This document shows, piece after piece, positions 1 to 10,100 of a stretch of DNA of 22,313 nt. The notes under the pieces were generated by a model. That model was not told where the DNA came from, made no database searches, and saw only the letters and a list, made by a program, of their open reading frames with translations. Origin of the DNA: Rhizomucor pusillus (lineage: Eukaryota; Mucoromycota; Mucoromycetes; Mucorales; Lichtheimiaceae); the NCBI GenBank assembly GCA_900175165.2, contig FWWN02000661.1, positions 1 through 22,313 on the forward strand, in the 5' to 3' direction. The translations under genes and the position numbers were made by a program. Every line of letters begins with the position of its first letter. Within the stretch, counting starts at the first letter, position 1.

Positions 1-204
1 ACCACCATCACCACCCTAGCCCTGTCTTATAAAGGGCGGTGCTGGGGACGTGGTGGATGACCCAGTGGCTAGTGCGCACGACTGCCACCCGAGATGCCCG
101 CGTTCAACCCCTCCCTCATCCATCTTTTTTCCTCTTTGCCAACTTCTTTTTTTGCAACTGCTGCAACTGGTGCAACTGGTGCTTACTTAGAGGAAAAGTT
201 ATCA
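1..204. other. Left edge, no recognisable gene
   Basis: No coding region is recognised here. The stretch has a short tandem repeat (annotated separately) and T-rich runs around 125-152. A 60-codon frame on the + strand has low-complexity Phe/Cys-rich translation and looks like chance. It follows the truncated end of the piggyBac relic, so part of it may be flanking DNA that replaced the missing transposase 3' end. Confidence 0.5.
153..182. repeat. 9-bp tandem repeat, unit TGCAACTGG
   Basis: Units start at 153, 162 and 171, with a partial fourth at 180. The first copy has C instead of G at its last position. It lies just beyond the truncated 3' end of the piggyBac relic. No function is evident. 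Confidence 0.8.
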
Positions 205-1892
205 TCATAGTTGTAGGATGACCTCCTTATAACTTATTGACGAACCTTTCAGTGGCCTACCTTTGTTTTTCTCATATTCGTCGTAGATAGCAGGCCGGCG
301 CATCGAACGGAAATCACGCTCTTCTGCAAAGTAACGGCGGATAACTTCGCTGCGTGTAGTGACGCCGCAATTGCTAATGACAACTTTTGGCTGACGATCT
401 CTCAAAGCCGTGACAAAAACCTCGTCGACTGTTGACTTCATACAGACAAAATCACCGAATTCTTCTCCAAGTGCATTGAGGATGTCAGTTTCCGGTATAC
501 CGCGGGGCCAATATCGCCGCTTCTTCACTTGCATGATGGAAAAAGATGCCGTGCTTTTTCATCTCTCGCACCACCAGTGGCGAGCGAAACCAGGAATCAG
601 CGATTATGGTTCGCCCTGAATAAAACCATGGCTTGGTGAGGGGACAGACGAACGCAATGTTCTTATGACTATATCGATCATCAAACTCTTGAAGTACTGT
701 ATCGCCACTGAAATCGAGCTGGATGATACAGCATGTGGTCGTGCCTGCGACAGTCTTTTACTCCTGTCCAACAGAGCGCGGCTTTCTAGGGACTTAATGT
801 TTTGGCATCCCTTTACCGAGCCACTGATGCATGCTCTCATCCACGCATAAGGAACGATCAGGCGTCAAGGCATCCTGCAAATTAGCATTGTATGCCCTGA
901 GCAATCCACAAATTTGATAGAGGGGATCTTGTTGGTGCATATTACGATTAATTCCATAATGTTTGCAAGTTTCTTAACAATCTTAGAATAAGTTTTGCTT
1001 ACTGGGCAGCGTCAGGGCGACAGAAAACGTGCATCTTCGTTATAAACTTGAAACGCTCGATTGGCATATAGTCACCAAAGTTGATTGCCAACAGATTTGG
1101 GAATTCATCCCTATGCCAGTAGATGTCATGATCCTCCACTCGAACTGCAGTCATGATAACGAACAGAGCGATGCATATGAGGTACTCTGCATAGGTAATA
1201 GGCTTAGATGGGGCTCTGATGCTGGCTGCATGCTCATTGATCGCCGGAAGCACTACTTCTTGGATGTGCGTCTCCGGGATGAAACGCAAAAAGTACTCTG
1301 TAGCAGAAGCGAACTCATTAGCTGCTAGGTGAAGTATACAGTGGCCTCTGTACGCTTCTGCTGGACTAGCGCTCCGGACGTCCACAGTGACCTCGCCTTC
1401 ACGCCAACAAAGGTCCATTTCCTCCTCCTCATTATCGCCTGGACCAAACTCTCCGGGGACAAACAAAGCATCCTCCATTAGGTCAATGGTCTCATCTTGC
1501 ACACTTTCTTGTCTGGAAGTTGCACTGCGAGGTGCCGAACGAGCTGCGGGACGTCCTCCTTCGAAGCGCAGGCTGCTTCCGAGGAAAGACAGCAGTTGAT
1601 CTGGTAGCTGATAGAGCTTAACGGACCAAGTTGCACGTCCATAGAGACTTGATTCGGCTACAATGTTACCCATGAGCTTAATGCCAGGCCCGTCAAGGAC
1701 GACAACAGTGCGCAGAGCTTGTATAATAGGCGTCGAGTTCAAAAAGTGTGGTTTAACAGAGACACGGGCGCCAATGGCTAGATGTGCAGAAGTACGGGGC
1801 ATGGTGGAAGTGATCGCGTTGCTAAGACCTTTGTCGAGAAGAATGTGAAGATTTATGCCCACAGGGCAAGACCCCTGTCTCCGCGCTTGCAA
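205..1892 (-). pseudogene. piggyBac-type (DDE_Tnp_1_7) transposase relic
   Basis: Three minus-strand blocks in different frames read as one piggyBac-family transposase. 1892-999 gives the N-terminal part, ending in the typical domain entry (YFLRFIPETHIQEVVLPAIN, then YAEYLICIALFVIMTAV and PIERFKFITKMHVF). About 970-536 carries the first catalytic Asp in CVDESMHQWLGKG and the second in IIADSWFRSPLVV. 534-205 carries KKRRYWPRGIPETDIL and a conserved stretch ending at DEYEKNK near 265. Damage: a frame change near 960-1000, in-frame stops at 794-796 (TAA) and 758-760 (TAA), a frame change near 535-545 by a T-rich run, and loss of everything after DEYEKNK, so the third catalytic Asp region and the Cys-rich tail are absent. 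It cannot encode an active transposase. Family assignment rests on remembered motif patterns; I am confident of piggyBac type but not of the subfamily. Confidence 0.82.
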
Positions 1893-1967
1893 TGGTGATA
1901 ATCGTCGGCCTCTCAGGAATACGTCACTTCATTGGCAGCTCAAAAAACCGTTCTTATTGGGTAGAAA

Positions 1968-2017
1968 CCAGTTACCTACAACTGGCCATTAATTGCCACA
2001 AAGGCCACTAATTGCCA
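1968..2017. repeat. Short repeats beside the piggyBac relic
   Basis: A 15-bp sequence GGCCATTAATTGCCA (1984-1998) recurs with one mismatch as GGCCACTAATTGCCA (2003-2017), offset 19 bp. Just left, CCAGTT (1968-1973) and AACTGG (1980-1985) form an inverted repeat with a 6-bp loop. The block sits 5' of the transposase relic and next to several TTAA tetranucleotides, the piggyBac target site, so it may be subterminal transposon sequence. No matching end was found on the other side. Confidence 0.55.
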
Positions 2018-2444
2018 GTCTGAAATAGTACCCATTAATTAATAAAGGACCAGCTGTTTGCGGTAGAATCCAAGTTCAGCTACCAAACCCAGAACAGCCC
2101 GGAATTTCGCCTTGGTATTTTCCAGAATGAAAGAGTATTACAGCACAAGTTTTCATATTGCAAAAGAACTCTCATATTCAATGACAGAAGCATGATTACT
2201 TCATTTCCTTTCCACTACCCCAGAACATTAAAAACTGTGATTAGACAAGGGATACTCTTCATATTACGGAACTCGCGTATCCAGGACGCGATGGAATTTG
2301 TACGGAAACCTGGTTTCCTGTTGCAATGGTCAACAAGCAAAACAGTGTAATAAATATCTTGATGATCATTTCGATACTTCTCGCGGATCGATTGTAACAA
2401 ACAGAGTAATTTTATTTTTACTGCTTTGATGCTCTTGTAATAGT
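2018..2444. other. Intergenic, 3' flank of the EF1-gamma gene
   Basis: No gene is seen. A 61-codon minus-strand frame at 2215-2400 has no recognisable similarity. The right part, directly after the EF1-gamma stop, is AT-rich and should hold the transcript 3' end of that minus-strand gene. I cannot place a poly(A) site with confidence. Confidence 0.5.
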
Positions 2445-3849
2445 TTACTTGAAGATCTTGCCATCAGCGAAACCATCGACCTCCCAGGCCATGTACTTGT
2501 AGATCTCATCCTTCTTCTCTTCGTATTGGGAAGGCTCGACCTTGGTGAAGTTGTAGGATTCGAAATCAGCGGCGTAGGAAACTTCCTCGGGGATCTCCTG
2601 GCCACGAACGATAAAGTAACCAGAGATGGCATTGTTGTTGTTGGTGCCGGTTACGACCATGCTGGCGAAAGCGTACTTGCGAGCAAGTTCAAGACGGGCG
2701 AAGAAACCGCCAATGAGGTTGTTGGACATGAAGACAAGAGTCAACTCGTCGTTGTATTTGTAGTCGACGCGCCAGATGCTGAAGCCCTCAGGATCTACAG
2801 AAAACACGACGTCAGATCAACATCCGATGGATTTAAGAAGCTTCAAACTCTTACCAAAGTTCTCCCAGAACCACTTCATGGCAACATCGGTGTCGTTGTT
2901 GCTGTATTGGCGCTTCCAGTCATCCAACTTAAAGTTGCTGGGGGGAAGCAAGTCCAACTTGGACTTGGGCTTGGGTGCAGGCTTGGCTTCTTCAGCAGGC
3001 TTCTCCTCCTTCTTGGGAGCCTCCTTCTTCGGCTCTTCCTTCTTTTCCTTCTTCTCCTTCTTGGGAGGAGTGTACTTCAAGGGAGTCTCGCAGAGGATAA
3101 CGTCACCAAGAGCTTCCTTGAAGTGCTTCTTGTTGACGACGGTGAGGTAGTAACGGGTGACGTTCTTGTATTGGTTGCGGAATTCCTTGTCAAAGATGAG
3201 CTTGTAGGGCCATACAAGAGAGGTGACAAGGCAGATATCGGCCAAGGTAATGTCCTCACCAACGAGGTAGGTCTTGGTCAACAAGACCTTGTTGAGGGCA
3301 TCCATGGCACGCTTGACTCGCTCAACGGCGGCATCAACGTTGGGCTTCATGTAGGGCATGAAACCCATCAAGGGGTACAACCAACCAGCAATGTTAGCGT
3401 TGATTTCGTTCTCGGTGAAAAGGATCCACTGCATGATAAGTGCCTTCTCAACAGAATTAGAGCCCAAAAGAGGGGAGTTTTCTTGCTGAGCAGCGGCGTA
3501 GTAGGCGATGGCACTGGACTCGAAGAGATCGACGCTGGGGCTGGCGAAGACAGGGATCTTGCCCAAGGGGAACTTAGCCAAGAATTCGGGAGTCTTGTCC
3601 TTGGCAAAATCGAAGCCTTCGACGTCGACAGAGACACCGCTGTAGGCAGCCTAGAATATAGCCGAACGATGACAATTAGCATCTTCTCTCAATGGCACGC
3701 AAATATCAGTCCACTTACGGCGATCTTGGCGCGAGCAACGCGCGGGTTGTCAGGGTACGACTTGATAGTCTGAATAATTCACGCAGCTTATGAGTCCAGA
3801 TGTCATGTATTATAGATAGATGCACTGTACTTACGCCGATGGATGCCAT
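2445..3849 (-). CDS. TEF4-like: Translation elongation factor 1-gamma (eEF1B gamma)
   Basis: Four exons: 3849-3835, 3769-3719, 3650-2855 and 2794-2445, joined by 65-, 68- and 60-nt GT-AG introns; the sum is 403 codons plus TAA. The protein is the structural subunit of the eEF1B guanine-exchange complex that recharges eEF1A with GTP on cytosolic ribosomes. An N-terminal GST-like domain begins MASIGTIKSYPDNPRVARAK. A GST C-terminal domain includes TYLVGEDITLADICLVTSLV. A Lys/Glu/Pro-rich linker spans about residues 216-253. The EF1G C-terminal domain runs from about 250 to 403 and includes FWENFDPEGFSIWRVDYKYN. Length matches the family (about 400-415). Exon 1 encodes only five residues; its start is supported by the exact joining MASIG-TIKSYP. 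The frame is fully intact and codon choice is strongly C-ending, as expected for a highly expressed gene. A long open frame on the opposite strand is a by-product of that bias. Confidence 0.97.
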
Positions 3850-4199
3850 TACTGATGGATGGATCGATGGATGAACAAAGTGGAAGTTCTGGAATGCTGC
3901 ATTTTCATTTCAGGAGTAACGCTCCCTCCCGCTCCCAAAATCATTTCTAAAGATGGAAATATCGGCATCACGATGACAGCTCCGAGCAAACCCGTTGCCG
4001 TGGCTGCGAACTTTTAGTAAAAGCAAACAAATGTGACCAAAGATATCGTAAAGTAAATGTATGGAAGTCGATGTACATTTGAAGAGACGTAGTAACTGCT
4101 ATGTAGCATGCGGTGATGATATGCGAGGTGATATGCAAAATAGTGGTGATCGATTAAAAGCATGAGAGTCAGGAAACTATCGTTGGTTGCTTTCCCTAA
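3850..4199 (-). promoter_or_regulatory. EF1-gamma upstream region
   Basis: Upstream DNA of the minus-strand EF1-gamma gene. CCATC/GATGG-type repeats lie right before the start codon (about 3850-3875). An 11-bp motif GCTCCGAGCAA at 3979-3989, containing the palindrome GCTC-N-GAGC, also occurs upstream of the uS10 gene at 10059-10069. No TATA box is obvious. The right part runs into the decayed white-collar 3' end near 4200. Confidence 0.4.
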
Positions 4200-6594
4200 T
4201 TCGATTGTGTCTGTTGTCTACGCAAAAAGCGGCTATTACACTGAGTGGGCTTTGCTTTCGGATCATCCGCAAAAAACTGCTACAGCCATGTAATCTTCTC
4301 AGGTGGTCAGCACATAATGGATCCGAATGCACGGTACATCCCGTTTCGCAAGATATTTTACCACATTGAATGCTTCATTAACATCATGTGGCCAAAGTGT
4401 TAATTTCTTTTTCTTCTGGAGCAACTACAGTTCATCTCGTAGTTTCTTGTTTGTTATCCAGAATTGATGGATTTCATATTGCCAATTTGATACAAGCAAA
4501 GTGCTTAGCTCGGGTATGATCTTTTCGTTCGCATTAGCCAGCTTCAATAATGGTTTTTGAGAGACTGTGAATCCAAGTTTGCCTCGTACAATTCATCCTT
4601 GTCATTTTCTTCTTATATCCAGTTCCATGGATGGTAAGATAGGTTCTTAGTCACAGTTTTCCACATCTTCTTCGTTTGGTATCCTTGGTTGCATCAGAAT
4701 ATATGATGATCGCTCATCCATTGTCAACATCATCACCTCTGGATAAAACGTAGATGTGACCTTGATCTCGATGCCAGCGTTTATCATCAAGACATGCTCT
4801 AGATATACAACTTTGCCCGCTTTTGTTTCTGCTAACACCCGCATAAGCTCTGTTGCTCGATTGCTCTTTGTTAATTGATACAGGGAGACACCTGCAACGC
4901 TTCTGGGTGCATAACCAAAAGTATTTGAGCATGAACAGCTTGCATAATCCATCCGTGTTCAATATGCACCAAAATTCGTGGTCAATCGCTGCTGATTTAT
5001 CTGACGATTCGTTGCGCAGTTGCTGTCGAAGCGCGACTGCCATCTTTGATAATCCATAAACTGGTCGTTCTCGACGGGAAAGTACAATGTATTTCCGACC
5101 TTTTCCATCCCTGCTGTGCAATTTCTCGTATCATTCCATCCGGATATAGCCTTTGTCTTCGTTTTCTTGCGCGATATATGAAATTCATTTGCTCGTTATC
5201 ATTGGACGGTTGTTTCAGCTCTCGCAGGATTGTCGTGACGTCAGATGGATGGCAGATGGTTTTAATCGATTTTCTCTCGAGATCCTCCGCCTCGTAGCCC
5301 AATATCTTCTTTACTGCATATGCGCAGTTAAACTTATGCCCTTGATGGTCACAACATGCACAAAATCCGCCATTCCTGCAGTTGCTTTTCCTTCTAAATA
5401 CGTCTGTAATTTGCATTGTCACAATGAGCTTCACGAATTATCGTGTTGATTTCCTGACATTCATCCGTCTCTGTCGCAGGGCTAGGTGGTCCTCCAGAGG
5501 GTGCGCGAAACCGGTTTTTACCAGTGTCGCAATTTTGTTGCCGAGAACGCTATCATTTGCGTATGGCATTGCAAAGATAGAACCGTAGGTGCCTTCTGAG
5601 TGGTTGATATTTCTAAGGACTAACTGGATGACATGCTAGAGGGCATTACCACGTTCTGATAGTTCGTCATGTAAGTCCCATCTATGGCGTTCGTAAGAAA
5701 AGAGACTGTGAATAGTTCAGTGGCATTTATCTTACCTTCCATATTGTGGATGATAGCATTTGGCTGCTCAACAGGGTCAGCGAGAATACCGACAGAATAG
5801 TCAATTTTCTCTGATGTCCGAGAAATGGATATAATCGTCAACAAATTTACAAATGGCTGCTGAACCGTCAGTTAGAACGCCGATGATGAATTAGTGTAAA
5901 TGGCAGTACCTATCCTAATTTGCGATAATTGATAATGCTACATTGCGACTTCTTGCCTTGAATTATGTGGTTCTTGACGCGGTATGCTTCATCATTGTCC
6001 GTGTACCTTCTCCGAGATCCAATCGCCACTCGCCTGTGAGGCGCTTGAAGAAAGCAACAGGTTCATCCACCAGCTTCCCGAGTCGAGTAACCTGCCAGCT
6101 TTTCGAATTGAGGCATAGATATACATAGGAAGATCATACCGTCGAGCATCCACTACGACCACTGCACATGAGAGGTCGACAGCTCCAACATTAACCTGCG
6201 GATTCGATCTAAAAGACCGAGACAAATTAATTTCATATGCAACTGAAAAAACCTTACCCATTAAAATACGCACCTATTCACCAAACGCTACATTATGGAC
6301 ACTATATAGAACCCGGTGCTTGCATACATCCCCGAGTATCGACCTCCGTAATCTGTCGGAAATGGTGTATACGAGCTATTCGGGCCAACGGGTGGTACAG
6401 CTTGCATTAGCTGGCACTTCGTAGTATTTTGTCCCGTTGATGGCAAAGGAGCATACGAAGCGGCAGTCGACGACGGTAAATCTGCAATCGGGCCTGCATT
6501 GTAATCGCTGTATGAAAATAAGTGATCAGTTGACAGTGATGGAATTGTTACTTCCATACAGTAATGGATTGAACGTAGCTTGGAACTGATCCAT
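4200..6594 (-). pseudogene. wc-1: Decayed white-collar-1 blue-light photoreceptor/transcription factor
   Basis: White-collar-1 proteins sense blue light through a flavin-binding LOV domain and activate genes with White Collar-2. The pieces lie in order on the minus strand. A start MDQFQATFNP is at 6594, and PTDYGGRYSGMYASTGF precedes the LOV domain. Split LOV pieces are NPQVNVGAVDLSCAVVVVDA, FEKLAGYSTRE, a FLQAP block, YTDNDEAYRVKNHIIQGKK and VEQPNAIIHNME. PAS-B gives KKILGYEAEDLE, ICHPSDVTTILRELK and GKGRKYIVLSRRERPVYGLS. PAS-C gives FGYAPRSVAGVSLYQLTKSN and ends NEEDVENCD. A coiled-coil segment (NWQYEIHQFWITNKKLRDEL) and a worn GATA-finger trace follow near 4520-4210. Introns remain visible, for example 5857-5909. 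Stops fall at 6288-6290, 6063-6065, 5910-5912, 5620-5622 and 4425-4427, and there are several frame changes. Domain identity is firm and non-functionality very likely. Whether any N-terminal fragment is expressed is unknown. Confidence 0.88.
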
Positions 6595-6690
6595 ACTGTT
6601 GGAAAGGAGGAAGGCGAGGTTTATTGGGTGCGGGATTACAAGCAGCTAGAGCACGCTGCATTGCTCCGCTGTTTTCCTCCACAACCTGGC
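6595..6690. promoter_or_regulatory. Divergent gap between wc-1 relic and dipeptidyl peptidase
   Basis: Only 96 bp separates the relic's probable start (6594, minus) from the first ATG of the peptidase frame (6691, plus). The peptidase frame stays open upstream to 6580 without another ATG, so 6691 is the best start. The peptidase promoter must therefore overlap the start of the dead photoreceptor gene or lie in this gap. No TATA element is clear. Confidence 0.45.
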
Positions 6691-9600
6691 ATGCCCAAGA
6701 ACTACACTTGGGATCAAATTCGAAGTCAAGTTAGAGCCTTTAGAACCTCCAATCAAGCTGCCTCCTCCTCTCTATCTTTCGCAGTGATTAAAGATTTTCA
6801 CATTGACGCGCGAAAACAACAGATCTACTTTTTGGCCAACAGCTACAATTGTGACGGATGCCTAAGTCGTCAGTTAACACTGTATCAAGTCTCCTATCTT
6901 GACAACTTGAACAGAGAAGAAACAAGCAGTGAATTATGTGAGCAATTTATTACTTCAAAATATTCGGATTCAATGCTAATTTGCACTGCGTCAAGTTGAA
7001 GATAAGATTACTTGCGAGTGCTGCAAATACATATCATGGTTGTCACAGCAACCGGTTCTCCAATGGAAGGCAGTTTTTGACGAGTATATTACTGCGGGGG
7101 AGGATACTGTTGTCAGTGATGGAACACCTGCATACGAAAAGAAGCAGCGGATGACGGCGACAACACAACCTATCCAAGGCGTAACGCAATATCAATGTTG
7201 CGACGACATTGTCATGCTTACATACAACGATGCGGTGTATTGCAGCAGATCCGGGAAGGCAAGCTAAAAGGTTATATGTGACATAGAAGCAGCACGGACT
7301 AATCCCTTAGTACTGACTAGATTCCTACATTGGTGCCTCAGCGGCCTCCGCCGCGCAGCCAAACATATTTTCTATCACCTGAATTTCTACCTTCCTCGCC
7401 ATCATCGTCACCGTCTTCTCAAACTTTACATACGGACAAGTGCTCTCCACAAAAGACTATCAGCAACACGGCTACACCTTCCATCCAACGGAATCCATCG
7501 AAGCGATGTGTGCGGCTGGATCCAAAACTGGGTGGAAAAGATAACGATTTAATAGCGTTTATACGGGATAGAGATATATGGGTGTCTACGCTCGATGGAT
7601 ACGAAATTCAATTGACAAATTGCGCCTCGCAGACCGAAGGTCCAAACCTCAGCTGTGGTACTGCGGAGTATGTCATGCAGGTAATACCAGTAGTCTGAAA
7701 AGCAGATTATCTCTAGTTGTTCTTACGATTCTCTGAGCACTAGGAAGAATTCCATAGATATACAGGCTACTATTGGGGCCCACCCACACACGATGGAAAG
7801 AATAGGATCTTGTATTCGGAGACATCAGAGGACTCCGTGGATACGATCTTGATTACAAAACCCTCTACATTGAAAAGCTCCAGTGGGGAGAGTATGCGGT
7901 ATCCTCGTGCTGGTCGAGCAAACGCAAGAAGCGAATTATGCATTGTGGAGTTTGGCCCTGTGCAAGAGAATATCGTACTGATCAAGAAACTATGGAATAA
8001 CTCTCTCAGCAAGCAATTTCCTTGGGTTGAATATATTCCTCGATTTGGATGGCTTCCGGATGGAGAAAGGTTAGCGTATCTTAATTTTAAGTGTGATACA
8101 CTTTGCTGATATTTATAGCTGCAAGCATATGGGTGCAGATTTTATCAAGGGACCAAAAGAAAAGTATGGTTATTCGCATATTGACGATGCAGTTCACTGT
8201 CGATAAAACTGAGGACGACAACAACGATCATGTTCCAATCGAAGTTCTTTGGGAGGAGACTTCACATGCATGGGTCAACGTTTCGGATGCATATTATTTT
8301 CTCAAGAAGCCAAGCAAAAGTGGAAAACTGGAGTTTATTTGGAGCTCTGAATTATCTGGTTATCGGCATTTGTACCTGGTGACCAAGGATAAAGTGGATG
8401 GAGCAATTCGGCGGAGACAGCTAACTTTTGGTGAATGGTGCATCAGTGATTATCCTATCTACGTCGATGAGGAAAGGCAACTGGTGTACTTAATGGCAAA
8501 GAAAGATACCCCTGTCGAGCTTCATCTTTACGTTGTGCATTTTGGCGGCGAGGACGTTACCAGCATTGAACGGCTAACAGACCTTGGATTCAGTCATATG
8601 GCGACAGTAGACTCGTCTGCGAATATTGTTATCGATTGCTTTTCGAATTTACACCATCCTCCATGTATCGCTATTCGGTATCTTGAATTTCACACCAACT
8701 CTCGACTTCCGCGCGTCGCTAGCGATAAATCTACACTTCTCTTCCCCATATCTACTACCGGTTTAGATATCGACTTGGCACAAGATCCTCCAGCAGATCA
8801 GACTTACAACGTGTATGCCTATCAGCTACTTGCCAGTTCCAATCCGTCTGTATCACCACTGTCCAACCTTTCATTGACAGCGGCCATAGAGTCAGGAGAA
8901 ACAAGGAATGCAAAGCTGCAGCCAACGCTGCACAGAGGAGAAATATTTTCATTCACAAACATTCATGGTAATATATTTTACGGTCGAATTATCCTTCATC
9001 TTGACGGAATCCGTTTACTTGCTTAGGCGTTGAGCTATATGGATACCTGTATAAACCAAGAAACTATCAACCAGGACATAGTTACCCGACGATACTGCAT
9101 ATCTACGGGGGACCCAAGACGCAAATGGTTACCAACGAGTACAAAGTGCCACGGATCCAGCGCTATCTCATGTCTATCTATTTTGGCTTCGCTGTTGTGG
9201 TCATCGACGGACGAGGTTCCAGCGATCGTGGACTTGAGTTTGAGTCATACATCAGCGGGCGACTGGGCCTGGTTGAGATTGAAGATCAAGTATCAGGATT
9301 GCAATATATCCATGATGCGAAGATTGGAGCGGAGCCTACAGCAGACAATAGACTTGAAAGCGTTGTTGATATGGCAAGAGTGGCAATTACTGGCTGGTCC
9401 TACGGTGGATATTTGAGCCTCATGGGTTTAGCGCAACGGCCGGATGTGTTCAAGATTGCAATTGCTGGAGCTCCTGTGACACAGTGGGAGCTTTATAATT
9501 CTGCATACACCGAGCGGTACATGGGTCTTCCATCAGAAAACTCGAAATTATACAATGATAGCAGCGTTTTGAATTGGATAGATAGGTTTCCCGATAGGTA

Positions 9601-9866
9601 ATGTACATGCGATCGTTTACTTTCGTTACATACTGACCCGAAAGCTTGCATTACCTAAAAGCGAGCATCGACTGCTTATAGCGCACGGCCTTATTGATGA
9701 AAATGTACATTTTACAAACACAGAGCTGTTGGTTTCCAATCTAGTTAAACACAACAAGCCGCACTACCTGCAAGTATATCCTACGGAAAAGCACGGTTTA
9801 CGGCATGCGAGTGTAAACGAGCATTTTGAAACTTTGATGTTCTTTTGGCTTTTGAATTATCTTTAG
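6691..9866 (+). CDS. DPP8/9-like dipeptidyl peptidase (S9B prolyl oligopeptidase family)
   Basis: Serine exopeptidase that would release N-terminal X-Pro/X-Ala dipeptides. No signal peptide or N-terminal membrane segment is seen, so a cytosolic DPP8/9-type enzyme is likelier than a vacuolar DAP-type. Proposed exons: 6691-6937, 6996-7234, 7321-7680, 7744-8069, 8126-8967, 9027-9597 and 9662-9866, summing to 929 codons plus TAG, close to human DPP9 (863-892). The propeller part contains the substrate-anchoring Glu pair in MQEEFHRYTGYYWGP (about residues 283-284). The hydrolase domain has VVVIDGRGSSDRG. The triad is Ser796 in GWSYGGY, Asp874 in GLIDENVHF and His906 in EKHGLRH. The weakest point is the exon 2 end: with a donor at 7271 an in-frame TAA at 7265-7267 remains, while a GTGTAT donor at 7235 removes it and keeps phase. 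Two acceptors (8125, 9661) were chosen over nearer AGs because only they keep the frame. Confidence 0.9.
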
Positions 9867-10100
9867 ATCCATGAATGTAACAGAAATCACATATACCAAT
9901 TGTTATCTCAAGACATTGATAAATTATTTTCACTCTTGCGTGTCCGGATAACAAATTTGTATTTGCAGGTCAAAGGGTCGTCGGCTTTGTCCATCCTGTT
10001 ACCAGATTTGGGTGGCTTTGGGGAAAAGTTTTTCGATTTGGGTATTAATCGCACTCAGGCTCCGAGCAATTGAACTCCCTCTCTTTTTTTCTCATTGACC
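9867..10100 (+). promoter_or_regulatory. uS10 gene upstream region
   Basis: Between the peptidase stop and the uS10 start. GATTTGGGT occurs twice (about 10004 and 10035). GCTCCGAGCAA at 10059-10069 matches the motif upstream of the EF1-gamma gene and lies about 30 bp before the ATG. A T/C-rich run (10079-10092) precedes the start codon, typical of ribosomal protein transcripts. Confidence 0.4.

Noticed and set aside
2366..3682. Ser/Arg/Pro-rich minus-strand frames overlapping EF1-gamma
   Set aside because: They are other-frame shadows of the EF1-gamma exons.
2526..3773. 415-codon open frame on the + strand
   Set aside because: It lies antisense to EF1-gamma exons, spans their introns and has a Leu/Val-rich translation with no family likeness. 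Strong codon bias of the real gene explains the lack of stops.
4187..4369. 60-codon + strand frame
   Set aside because: It is antisense to the wc-1 finger remnant and has no recognisable similarity.
4200..6594. Repeat-induced point mutation (RIP) as the cause of the C-to-T changes
   Set aside because: The changes occur in CpG and other contexts, the copy also has many indels, and no second copy is in the window. Ordinary decay explains it equally well without a comparison sequence.
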